Below, in pieces: positions 18,434-26,551 of a DNA stretch of 64,000 bases (positions are counted from its first letter, which is position 1; each line of letters begins with the position of its first letter). The position numbers and the translations under genes are program-made. The stretch spans positions 62,001 to 126,000 of the forward strand of contig JBILTR010000003.1 in assembly GCA_044371425.1 (NCBI GenBank), in the 5' to 3' direction. The DNA comes from JBEISR01 sp044371425. GTDB lineage: Bacteria > Planctomycetota > Planctomycetia > Pirellulales > Pirellulaceae. Below the pieces are notes generated by a model. The model was not told the origin of the DNA and did no database searches. It saw only the letters and a program-made list of their open reading frames with translations.

Positions 18434-19540
18434 ATGAGAAACATCCATCGTTGGCTACTGGCGGCGCTTTTGAGCGCGTCGGTGCAGGCTTCCGTGCAAG
18501 CCGAAGAGAGCGCTCGGTTGACGATCGGTTCCAAGGCACCGGAACTGGACGTCGAGCACTGGGTGCAGAACGGCGAAGGCAAGTTCAAGCCCGTTACGAA
18601 GTACGAAGACGGCAAGGTTTATGTCGTCGAATTTTGGGCCACTTGGTGCGGTCCCTGCCGCTCCAGCATGCCTCACCTAGCGGAACTGCAGAGCAAGTTT
18701 GCCGACAAAGGGGTCCAAATCGTCAGCATCAGCGACGAAGACCTGGAGACGGTCGAAGAATTCCTGAAGGGTGAAGTCCCTGAGAAAGAGATCACCTACA
18801 AGGAACTGACTTCCAGCTACTGCCTGACCACCGATCCCGATGGATCCAGCAGCAAGGACTTCATGGAAGCAGCTTCCCAAAATGGGATTCCCACCGCCTT
18901 CATCGTCGGCAAGGACCAGAAAATCGAATGGATCGGTCATCCCATGGAGATGGACGAACCTTTGGCCAAGGTTGTCGACGGCAAATGGGATCGCGAAGGC
19001 TTCATGGAGCAGTTCAAGGAGCAGCAGGAATCCCAGGAGATTCTCGCCAAGTTCGCCGGCTTGATGCGGGGAGGAAAGACGGAAGAAGCCCTGAAGATGA
19101 TCGATGAATTCCTGGCCAGTTCCAAAAATGAACAGGTCAAGATGCAGTTCACGATGATCAAGTTCCAGATCCTGATGCAGCAGGACAGCAGCGGGGAATC
19201 GTTCCAGACCGCTACAGCAGATGCCTTCAAGGTGGCTGACGGAAATGCCGGCCTGGTGAACCAATTGGCCTGGATGCTGTACGAAGCTGCATCCGGTGGC
19301 GCTCTCGACAACAAAGCGGTACTCGAAATCGCCCTCGAACAGGCGACCGCCAATGTCGAGAAGGCCGAAGATGGGACAAAGGCCAGCATGATGGACACAG
19401 TCGCTCACCTGCACTACCAACTGGGAGACAAGGAAAAAGCCTTGGCGACGCAGAGGAAGGCATTGGAGATCGCGACCGACCAGGAAAAGCCACAACTGGA
19501 AGAATTCCTGAAGCAGCTGGAAGAGGAAGCGGGCAAGTAA
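18434..19540 (+). CDS. TlpA-like thiol-disulfide oxidoreductase with helical C-terminal extension
   Basis: A 368-residue exported protein with a signal peptide (MRNIHRWLLAALLSASVQAS). A thioredoxin domain of the TlpA/ResA type carries the redox site WATWCGPC near residues 67-74 and the typical IPTAFIVGKDQKIEWIG near residue 155. It probably reduces or isomerises disulfides outside the cytoplasmic membrane. Residues from about 195 to the end form an alpha-helical, TPR-like extension that is not part of the minimal fold. Its last segments (LHYQLGDKEKALATQRKAL) read as TPR motifs. The YTV protein upstream and the CxxCH protein in this window are possible thiol-containing clients, but that link is only inferred. 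The start ATG has GAGAGAGGTAGAAG upstream. Confidence 0.9.
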   Translation: MRNIHRWLLAALLSASVQASVQAEESARLTIGSKAPELDVEHWVQNGEGKFKPVTKYEDGKVYVVEFWATWCGPCRSSMPHLAELQSKFADKGVQIVSISDEDLETVEEFLKGEVPEKEITYKELTSSYCLTTDPDGSSSKDFMEAASQNGIPTAFIVGKDQKIEWIGHPMEMDEPLAKVVDGKWDREGFMEQFKEQQESQEILAKFAGLMRGGKTEEALKMIDEFLASSKNEQVKMQFTMIKFQILMQQDSSGESFQTATADAFKVADGNAGLVNQLAWMLYEAASGGALDNKAVLEIALEQATANVEKAEDGTKASMMDTVAHLHYQLGDKEKALATQRKALEIATDQEKPQLEEFLKQLEEEAGK

Positions 19541-19566
19541 GAGCTGTCTTCGGAACATGGCATGAA

Positions 19567-19588
19567 GGCGTCTTCCTAGGAAGACGCC
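19567..19588. repeat. Perfect 22-nt palindrome after the thioredoxin-like gene
   Basis: GGCGTCTTCC-TA-GGAAGACGCC is a perfect inverted repeat starting 27 nt after the stop codon. There is no following T tract, so it is not a canonical intrinsic terminator. It could stabilise the mRNA 3' end. Confidence 0.6.
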
Positions 19589-19671
19589 CCATGGGCTCGT
19601 CGCATAGTCTTTAAATAGGTGGACTACGCCGGCGAAATGGTCCGCCCGGCAATTCTCTGATTGATTGGTTA

Positions 19672-20551
19672 AGGCTGTCCAAGGCGTCTCGACGCGGAAA
19701 GTTGCCGCCATTACCAAAGAACTCCGGGGACTGGACGTCCCCATTGCGCAGGTCAGTCGAGCCGCTAAGCTGCTTGACGAGGAACGGGATGCCTGGAGGA
19801 ACCGCAAGCTGGACCCGCGTCCAGTACCTAGTTCTCGATGCTAGATACGAAAAAGTCCGAGTCGACGGTACGGTCAGAGACGGTGCCGTGCTGGTTGCCA
19901 TCGGCATTCTTCCAAATGGCCATCGAAGCGTCCTGGGAGCCGGCTGCTTATTGAGCGAAACGGAACTCCACTGGCGATCCTTCCTGGAATGCCTGTGTAC
20001 TCGTGGCTTAAAAGGTGTTCAGTGCATCGTCAGTGATCAGCACTCGGGCCTCCAGGCGGCCAGGAAGGCTATTTCACCTTCGGTTCCTTAGCAACGATGC
20101 TGGTTTCATCTGATGCACAGTGCCATGCACCTTAGGCACAGTGCCATGTACCTGATGCACAGTGCCATGGCATTACGTCCCATAGCCTCCAATGCGAAAG
20201 GAGGCAGCGGAGGATCTGCGAGTGGTCTTCCTCAGCGAGGACCAGCATGCAGCTCAGGAAGAATTGCTCCGCCTAGTGGCCAAGTACCATACCACAGCAC
20301 CATCATTCGCCGACTGGCCAGTAAAGAACATGCCGGAAGGCCTGACAATCTCTCATCTGCCGGCAGAGCAGCGCAAGCGGATGCGTACGACGAACCTATT
20401 GGAGCGACTGAATAAGGAGATGAAGCGGAGACCTCAGGTCGCCTCACGATTCCCAAACGAAGCATCGCTTCTCCGCCTGTTCACAGCCGTGCTGACCGAA
20501 TACTCAGACGACTGGGAGACCGGAAGGAAATACTTGACCGTCACCCCGTGA
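19672..20551 (+). pseudogene. IS256-family (mutator type) transposase remnant
   Basis: Three plus-strand pieces reassemble into the C-terminal two-thirds of an IS256-type transposase. The first (about 19680-19812) reads STRKVAAITKELRGLDV and AAKLLDEERDAWRNRKL. A frameshift near 19812 leads to the second, TRVQYLVLDARYEKVRVDG, with the catalytic-region Asp in VLDARYEKV and a second in CIVSDQHSGLQAA. A nonsense TAG then replaces an expected Trp codon at about 20090. After a tandem repeat and another frameshift the third piece (20192-20551) gives MRKEAAEDLRVVFL and continues to the normal C-terminus DDWETGRKYLTVTP. The N-terminal DNA-binding part is missing. No intact terminal repeats were found, so the element is dead. 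Confidence 0.85.
20113..20175 (+). repeat. Three tandem 21-bp repeats inside the transposase remnant
   Basis: Units at 20113-20133, 20134-20154 and 20155-20175 share the core GCACAGTGCCATG. In the transposase frame they encode MHSAMHL, RHSAMYL and MHSAMAL. An intact IS256 transposase would have a single such segment after the CxFHL motif, so this is a local triplication in the decaying gene. Confidence 0.85.
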
Positions 20552-20682
20552 GAATAATCCAATTTTTACGGAAAACAAGTTGCTTTATCGACCGGACCAT
20601 CCGGGGTCGCCACTCTTCCTGCTCCGAATGCGTCGTAATCGCAGCCTTCCGATATTCTCGAAGCGTTATCGAAATCGCCTCG

Positions 20683-22422
20683 TTAAGGATTTACGAGCCT
20701 AGCTCGTATGCGATTTCCGGCCTCCTGAGCCGAAGGACTCTTGCGGTACCAATCGACTGCCTCCAGCGGCTTGCCCGATTGCTCCAGGTTTCTTGCAATC
20801 AGATACCAGCAGATCGGATGCCAGCGTTCGGTCCCTTCCTGCTTGAGCATCCAGCGGTCTGCCCAGCTTTGGGAGGTTTCGTAATTCCCTAGATCGAATT
20901 GCGCCATCGAGAGGAAGAGGCTTCCCTCCAGCTTGCTTTGTCGGTAGAGGCCCTGATAGAGCGAAATGCGTCGCTGAAATGCGTCATTCTCTTCGTTTGG
21001 CAATCTACGAATCAGAAGGCTTTTCTGAAGTTCAATGTCAAACGGCAGCCGATCCAGCGTTTCGTCGTCGATCCGCAGCGCCATATACCTCCCCAAGGCT
21101 CCATCCCCATCGAGGTTTCCATCAAACTGACCGGAAAGATGCGCTAAGCGGGCTCGCGTCACCGGCGTATCGTCGGCATAGAGCCCGACACGAGACATGT
21201 AGCGTGCCGTGAACGCCGTGACATCCTTCAGTCGCTCCCGCAGATCGATTGCATACTGCTGTGCCATCCAGGGCAGGCTGCCCAGTCGAATCGCGCGATC
21301 CGGGGCCGCCATCTGCAGTTGCTGCTTCCACCTATCGATATCGGCCGCAAGTCGCAGACGCAGATTCCCAGTCAACGCCGACTCCATCTTCTGCATAGGA
21401 CGCGAGAGGGACGCTGGCTCCAAATCGAGAACCAGGAAGGCTCTGGCGACATCGGGCGCTGCAACAGGATAATCGAAGAGCTCAGCGATCTTGGCCCGCC
21501 GCAAAATGGCTGGATCCTGTTGCGCCTGCTCCAGTGTCGCCACTCCCTTTTGATCAGGTCCTGGCAGTGGAATCCCCAGGCGCGGTTCCAGCAGGAAGAG
21601 CTGCTTGCCAACGGGGATACCGATCGCCCAAAGACGGTAGCTGTCATCCGTGATACCAGGAAGAGCCACCCAGCATGGATGCAGATCGGCTTGCATCGCT
21701 AGCTGAAGAAAAACGCGTGCTCTTGCGACGGCGTCACCTCGCGCGGAGATTGCCGTCTGCCAGGGCAACTGAGTGTACCCGGCGGCGTTATCGTCCATCG
21801 GCAACTGCGGATTGGTTGGCAGCGTTTCGATCGACTTGGCGTCCCCTTCCATCATGATGTTGCGGATGGTCCAGTCAAATAGCTTCAGCGCCTGCTCCAG
21901 TCTGGTTCCCTCTTCCTGCGCCAAGTCTGCTTTCTTCGCCTCCAGCCATGGTGCGAAAAGAGGATCGCGATACGGTCTAGCCAGCACCCATTCGACGATT
22001 GCGTGCATCCTCTGACACTGATAGAGGTAGTCGCAATGCGGCTCCCCAAACTGCATGCTAGCAAGCTGCGTCCCCCAAAAGCTTTTGCGAAGAGGCGAAG
22101 GAATCCCTTCGATCAGATCGCTCGGCTTCCAATCCGGTTCGGGCGCCTGACGGGTGGACCAGCTGTTCAGCTGCCGTGTCACTTCACCGACAGCAACCCG
22201 CCTTTCTAGCAGGATCATTTTCGGGATGTCTCGAAAGGCTTCTTCGATCGCATCTTTGCTGGCTTCGGCCGACTGAACGCTGGATGAGATACCGATCAAA
22301 TCGCTGGAGGAAGTATCGCGGCAAGCAACGCAGCTGAGGAGGGCAAGAAGACAAATGCCACTCCGTGCTACAGAGGCTCCGGGAACGATCAAGCGGTTAT
22401 ACCAGAGGCTTTGGCGATTCAT
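20683..22422 (-). CDS. Predicted lipoprotein with transglutaminase-like and TPR-like regions
   Basis: A 579-residue protein not matched to a named family. The N-terminus is a lipoprotein signal, with LLALLSC giving a lipobox cysteine at residue 31. Around residues 218-290 the order WQTAISARGDAVARARVFLQL, CWVAL, and LFLLEPRLGIPLPG resembles a transglutaminase-like core. Ala231 occupies the place of the usual catalytic Cys, so it may be an inactive relative; this is inference. The C-terminal third contains helical TPR-like segments (LIARNLEQSGKPLEAVDWYRK). The frame is open to 22722, but that extension lies inside kdsA, so ATG 22422 is used. It follows kdsA by 55 nt and is likely in its operon. 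Confidence 0.75.
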   Translation of the reverse strand: MNRQSLWYNRLIVPGASVARSGICLLALLSCVACRDTSSSDLIGISSSVQSAEASKDAIEEAFRDIPKMILLERRVAVGEVTRQLNSWSTRQAPEPDWKPSDLIEGIPSPLRKSFWGTQLASMQFGEPHCDYLYQCQRMHAIVEWVLARPYRDPLFAPWLEAKKADLAQEEGTRLEQALKLFDWTIRNIMMEGDAKSIETLPTNPQLPMDDNAAGYTQLPWQTAISARGDAVARARVFLQLAMQADLHPCWVALPGITDDSYRLWAIGIPVGKQLFLLEPRLGIPLPGPDQKGVATLEQAQQDPAILRRAKIAELFDYPVAAPDVARAFLVLDLEPASLSRPMQKMESALTGNLRLRLAADIDRWKQQLQMAAPDRAIRLGSLPWMAQQYAIDLRERLKDVTAFTARYMSRVGLYADDTPVTRARLAHLSGQFDGNLDGDGALGRYMALRIDDETLDRLPFDIELQKSLLIRRLPNEENDAFQRRISLYQGLYRQSKLEGSLFLSMAQFDLGNYETSQSWADRWMLKQEGTERWHPICWYLIARNLEQSGKPLEAVDWYRKSPSAQEAGNRIRARLVNP

Positions 22423-22477
22423 TGGAAGCGATCCATGGGGAACCCCGGAGATACCGGGAAGGAGGTGTTTCTGGGTT

Positions 22478-23317
22478 CTACGCCGGAAATCGCGAAACGG
22501 TTTCCCAAATCGCCACAACGCGATCGAGAACCGCAGCGAAATCAGCCAGAGGGACCATGTTCGGGCCGTCGCTGGGGGACTGGTCCGGATTGGGGTGCGT
22601 TTCGAAGAAAAAGCCGTTGGCACCCGCTGCCGCCGCCGCTCTCGCCATCGGCTCCACCATCGCTCGGTTCCCCCCGGTCGTCCCGCCAAGCCCACCGGGC
22701 TGCTGGACCGAGTGAGTGGCATCGAAGATCACCGGCACTCCCAATTCTTGCATCAGCGGAATGGACTGCATGTCGTTGACCAGGCGCCCGTAGCCAAAGA
22801 AAGTTCCGCGTTCGCACAGCATCAGCCCTCCACTGCCGGTCCGATGGACCTTCTCGACGACGTAACGCATGTCGCCGGGAGCCATGAACTGCCCTTTCTT
22901 GACGTTCATTGGTTTGCCCGTCTGCGCGGCAGCGACCAGCAGATCGGTCTGCCTAGCCAGGAAGGCAGGAATCTGTAGCAGATCGACGTGTGCAGCGACG
23001 ATGGCCGCCTGCTGTGATTCATGCAAATCGGTGGTCACAGGCAATCGCAAGCGGGATCGAATCTGGTCTAGCCACTTCAATCCATCTTCCATGCCCGGTC
23101 CACGATAGCTGCTGCCGCTGGTTCGATTGGCCTTATCGAACGACGCCTTGAATACCAGCGGCACACCGCGATCCCGGCTGATCTCCATCAGGCGACCAGC
23201 GATCTCTTCGGTCAATCCCTGACTCTCCATCACGCAGGGGCCGGCGATCAACAGAGGTCGCTCCAAGGGATTCCAAGTCAGGGAACCGATCTGCACCGAA
23301 GGGATCGACAGGGTCAT
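22478..23317 (-). CDS. kdsA: 3-deoxy-8-phosphooctulonate (KDO-8-P) synthase
   Basis: The 279-residue enzyme condenses phosphoenolpyruvate with arabinose 5-phosphate to give KDO 8-phosphate, the committed step towards the KDO of lipopolysaccharide. Recognisable motifs are LLIAGPCVMES, FKASFDKANRTSGSSYRGPG, PVTTDLHES, LLQIPAFLARQTDLL, KKGQFMAPGDM and FDATHSVQQPGG. Cys28 in AGPC marks the metal-dependent class; the E. coli type has Asn there. ATG 23317 follows TGGAGCTGACTTG and is preferred to the TTG 3 nt upstream. The other KDO genes (kdsD, kdsC) are about 33 kb away in this window, so the pathway is split between two loci. Confidence 0.95.
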   Translation of the reverse strand: MTLSIPSVQIGSLTWNPLERPLLIAGPCVMESQGLTEEIAGRLMEISRDRGVPLVFKASFDKANRTSGSSYRGPGMEDGLKWLDQIRSRLRLPVTTDLHESQQAAIVAAHVDLLQIPAFLARQTDLLVAAAQTGKPMNVKKGQFMAPGDMRYVVEKVHRTGSGGLMLCERGTFFGYGRLVNDMQSIPLMQELGVPVIFDATHSVQQPGGLGGTTGGNRAMVEPMARAAAAAGANGFFFETHPNPDQSPSDGPNMVPLADFAAVLDRVVAIWETVSRFPA

Positions 23318-23355
23318 CAAGTCAGCTCCAGATGCCGGGCGATAGAATGCAGTTG

Positions 23356-23393
23356 CACGTCAACCATTTCACCACATGTCGACCATTTCACCA
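23356..23393. repeat. Two tandem 19-bp repeats upstream of kdsA
   Basis: CACGTCAACCATTTCACCA at 23356-23374 is followed directly by CATGTCGACCATTTCACCA at 23375-23393, with 2 mismatches. They lie about 40-75 bp upstream of the kdsA start, in a 201-bp non-coding gap, a position suited to a repeated regulator-binding site. No regulator can be named. Confidence 0.6.
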
Positions 23394-23518
23394 ACCCGCC
23401 TCCATGTTGGGCAGCTCCCGAAAACCCAGCGGTGGCCGATCCAAAGATATTCGAACAGATTCGAGTCCTCTGTGGAGCGATCGACAGGACCGCCTGAAAG
23501 CCAACGACGGCAAAGAAC

Positions 23519-24457
23519 CTACGGCCGCGAGGGAACCAGGACCGTGACTGTCCGGCTGGCGATCTCCAGCCGCAACGGCAACTCCCCCGCATACTCGCCA
23601 TCAATCTGGTAGGAGACTGGTTGGTCCGATTCGATCTCAATCCACGAAGCGCGAAACTGCTGAAAGCCAGTCCAGCGATGGTGCTGCCGCAACAGCAGCG
23701 ATAGGAAATATCCCAGCCCCCTCAGGATGCCACCTCGCGGGAAATAGCAACCATCGATCCTACCATCTTGCTCCGGGGCCTTCTCCAGAAACGGAAGCCC
23801 CATGGCATAACGAGGAATCAGGAAACTGAAGAACCAAGCGGCAGTCGCTTCGTGCGTCTCATGAGGTAGCGATAAGTCGCCCCACCGCAGTCGAAGAGGC
23901 GGAAAACGATAGGACCAAAGGCTGGCAAACAGGGCAGCCACATACTGCAACTTCCAGACATTTCCCTTTCTTGCCAGATGGATGCGCCGCACGACATCGG
24001 CATCGAATCCAGCGGAGGCAACGATGAGAAACGGCCGCCCGTTGGCGATCCCGACATCCAGTTGCTTGGCACGGCCGCGCTGCAACGTATCGACCAACAG
24101 CTTGGGGCAGGCCCGCAAACCAAGGGAAGTAGCCAGCAGATTCTCAGTCCCCATCGGAAAGACCAGCAAGGGTACCCCCTCCGGCAGACGTTCGGCCACT
24201 GCATTGACCGTGCCATCGCCCCCTGCAGCCACCACTCCCCGCAATGCAGAACTAGGAACCGAACCGAGCACCGCTGCCAGCTGCCCCAATGGAGCGACGA
24301 TGCGGCAGTCCCAACCAGCCTCCTGGATACGATGGGCCAAGGCATCGACTAAGTGCTTGCGATTGGCCGCCCCAGAGGAGCGATTGACCACCACCAGCAC
24401 CAGTCCCCCGCTGGGAAGTCGATCGGTTTTCCCCGTCGCTGCAGACTCCGGATCCAT
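23519..24457 (-). CDS. Diacylglycerol kinase catalytic domain protein (lipid kinase, YegS/LCB5 type)
   Basis: The 312-residue product has the DAGK catalytic fold. Near the N-terminus are LVVVNRSSGAA and, further on, the nucleotide-binding GGDGTVNAVAERL, then FPMGTENLLATSLGL (the family's PxGTxNxxA). The C-terminal beta-sandwich carries FDADVVRRIH and IDGEYAG. It probably phosphorylates a membrane lipid such as diacylglycerol or a long-chain base, but the substrate cannot be set from sequence. The frame opens at GTG 24505. ATG 24457 is chosen because GGCAGGTG lies 5-6 nt upstream; the alternative adds 16 residues. It sits between the DUF1080 gene and kdsA on the same strand. Confidence 0.88.
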   Translation of the reverse strand: MDPESAATGKTDRLPSGGLVLVVVNRSSGAANRKHLVDALAHRIQEAGWDCRIVAPLGQLAAVLGSVPSSALRGVVAAGGDGTVNAVAERLPEGVPLLVFPMGTENLLATSLGLRACPKLLVDTLQRGRAKQLDVGIANGRPFLIVASAGFDADVVRRIHLARKGNVWKLQYVAALFASLWSYRFPPLRLRWGDLSLPHETHEATAAWFFSFLIPRYAMGLPFLEKAPEQDGRIDGCYFPRGGILRGLGYFLSLLLRQHHRWTGFQQFRASWIEIESDQPVSYQIDGEYAGELPLRLEIASRTVTVLVPSRP

Positions 24458-24530
24458 CACGTCACCTGCCACCGGCGGCATCGCGTCGGTCTTGCCTGCA
24501 ACCACTCGACCCCTGGCCTAGGAGGCAGCA

Positions 24531-25319
24531 TCATGGCTGCAACTTCTTCAACCGCACGTCCCGGAACTCCGCCCACATGGGAGCTCCTGCATGGAGCTGC
24601 AGAGCGAGAACCCCTTCAAGAAGCTGAAGCTGCGGATCTTCATCCGTAAAGTCGACAACCAGTTGCCCGTTCAGGAAGTGCTGAATCCTGTTTCCCTTGG
24701 CGAGAATCACGACGTCATTCCAATCGTCCAACCGGAACAGCTTCTGGTAAGCCGACTGGTCCATCCAATTGGCCACCACTTCCTTCTTCTTCCCCTCCCG
24801 CCACACCACGCGCTCCCCGACCAGACAAAGCCGACCTCGCGAGCCCCCTTCGTCGTAGATAAATCCAGCGACATTGGGCAGCTTCTGTTCGTTGCGCACT
24901 TCGTGCTGGTAGCCACGCACCACCCAACGATTCTTCACCGACCCTTCGGTGATGTGACGGGATCGATACTGAATCCCGGAGTTGTTGGTGGCGTTGCATC
25001 GAAAAGAAAGTCGCAAATCAAAATCCTTGACGGGTCCACCCTGCCAGATCAGAAAGGTATTCCCCTGAGCGACCGCTTCGGGCGTCGTCTCTCCATGGAT
25101 CACTCCATCTCGCACCGACCAAAGCCTGGGATCTCCATCCCACCCCTCCAACGATTTCCCGTCGAAAAGCGACTGCATGTCGGGTGGCGGAGCCGGAGGG
25201 GACACCGGTTCCTGAGCCGGTACAAAGGAGATGGGGCTCCAAACCAGCAGGAAGGCAAACGCCCCGGTGATGAAACGGGAAGCGAAGGGGGAATGGAGAA
25301 AATAGCCAAACGCGTGCAT
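24531..25319 (-). CDS. Secreted DUF1080 protein (putative glycoside hydrolase fold)
   Basis: The 262-residue protein has a signal sequence (FITGAFAFLLVWSPISFVPAQ) followed by one DUF1080 (3-keto-disaccharide hydrolase-like, concanavalin-type) domain. Diagnostic segments are SLFDGKSLEGWDG, WSVRDGVIHGE, FLIWQGGPVKDFDLRLSFR and NNSGIQYRSR, and near the end WNDVVILAKGNRIQHFLNG. Members are numerous in planctomycetes and likely act on extracellular polysaccharides or their oxidised products. AAGGA lies 8 nt before ATG 25319, which is chosen over an in-frame start 30 nt upstream. Confidence 0.9.
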   Translation of the reverse strand: MHAFGYFLHSPFASRFITGAFAFLLVWSPISFVPAQEPVSPPAPPPDMQSLFDGKSLEGWDGDPRLWSVRDGVIHGETTPEAVAQGNTFLIWQGGPVKDFDLRLSFRCNATNNSGIQYRSRHITEGSVKNRWVVRGYQHEVRNEQKLPNVAGFIYDEGGSRGRLCLVGERVVWREGKKKEVVANWMDQSAYQKLFRLDDWNDVVILAKGNRIQHFLNGQLVVDFTDEDPQLQLLEGVLALQLHAGAPMWAEFRDVRLKKLQP

Positions 25320-25585
25320 AGAGGAATTCCTTGGAGAAAGCGTCATCAAGTCGGCGGGAAAGGGAAGGAAATCGATGCCAACGCAACGTGGCTATGGAAC
25401 CTGCGATTTCCATGGTGTGAATCTGGGAGGTCGCACTCCCGAGATTGCCTGGATTCCATCATTTCAATATATCAGGAAGAACGATCGATCAGGCAATCCA
25501 CGCCGACTCACCTTGATCCCTTTTCCGGCCTTCTGCTAGTCTCACGGTCGGCAGGGAGCCGACGAACGAAGGAAGGGAGTCCGAG

Positions 25586-26443
25586 ATGCTTTATGTTTCC
25601 AGGCACGAATTGATCGGCAGCGGCATGATTCGCTTCGTGCATCGATGGGTTCCGGAATCGAGCGACCCTTGGGCGACGCTAAGCATTCTGCATGGACTTG
25701 GGGACCACGGCGCCAGGTTCGACCGCGCTGCGCGATGGCTGACGCGACATGGTATCGCGGTAGTCGCCTGTGATCTGATTGGTCACGGACGCAGTTTCGG
25801 ATGGCGTGGGTGCATCAAGTCGTTTCAGCATCTGATGGAAGAAGTGCACTGCGCGGGGACCCTATCCATACCTGGGATGCACGATCTTCCAAGGTTCGTT
25901 CTTGGTCACAGCATGGGCGGCAATCTGGCGCTCAACTGGATGCTGCGACGCCCTGGATTCTGCCATGGCCTCGTGCTGCTGGCCCCGATGCTCAGGCCAG
26001 TGCAGTCGATTCCGCCCAGGGTGCTGCGTGCGGGCCGGACGGCAAGCCGCTGGATTCCTCACTGGACGGTTCGGCTGCCAAAGCAATTGGAGGCGCTCAC
26101 CAAGGATCGTTCCGCCATCGACGCTTACCAGAAAGACCCCTGGGTTCATCGCCGCGTTTCGGTTCGTCTAGGAACCGAACTGTTGCACTCCGGGGAGTGG
26201 ATATTGGAAAATGGGCATCGGATTCGCAAGCCGTGCTTTATCATTCACGGTAGCAGCGATGTACTAGCAAGCCCCGATGCCTCGCGCGATCTGGCTCGCG
26301 GTAACGCTTTGGTCACCCTACACTGCGTGCGTGGCCTGCGTCACGATATCCCGAATGAGACCGAATGGCAGCCGATGTTTGATTCGGTCCGTCGATGGAT
26401 GGCGCATCAAGTGACGGAAACCACACGCCCCATGGCCGCCTGA
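25586..26443 (+). CDS. Alpha/beta hydrolase, lysophospholipase/monoacylglycerol-lipase type
   Basis: The 285-residue enzyme has the serine-hydrolase nucleophile elbow GHSMGG, with Ser109. An oxyanion strand ILHGLGDHGARF precedes it, and ACDLIGHGRSFG is a family hallmark of the Hydrolase_4 (PldB-like) group. The acid is probably the Asp in IHGSSDVLASP and the base the His in GLRHDIPNE. There is no signal peptide, so it acts in the cytoplasm or at the inner membrane face on lipid esters. GAAGGAAGGGAG upstream of the ATG is a good ribosome binding site. The frame of the next gene is open from directly after this stop codon. Confidence 0.88.
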   Translation: MLYVSRHELIGSGMIRFVHRWVPESSDPWATLSILHGLGDHGARFDRAARWLTRHGIAVVACDLIGHGRSFGWRGCIKSFQHLMEEVHCAGTLSIPGMHDLPRFVLGHSMGGNLALNWMLRRPGFCHGLVLLAPMLRPVQSIPPRVLRAGRTASRWIPHWTVRLPKQLEALTKDRSAIDAYQKDPWVHRRVSVRLGTELLHSGEWILENGHRIRKPCFIIHGSSDVLASPDASRDLARGNALVTLHCVRGLRHDIPNETEWQPMFDSVRRWMAHQVTETTRPMAA

Positions 26444-26551
26444 CATTGGATCGATGGAATCGGACCCATTCACAACTCGGCCCCTGAAAATCATCCAGCC
26501 GACGACCACTCTCCACATCGGGGGACTTCCGTTTTCCAGCGTGCGCTGGAG

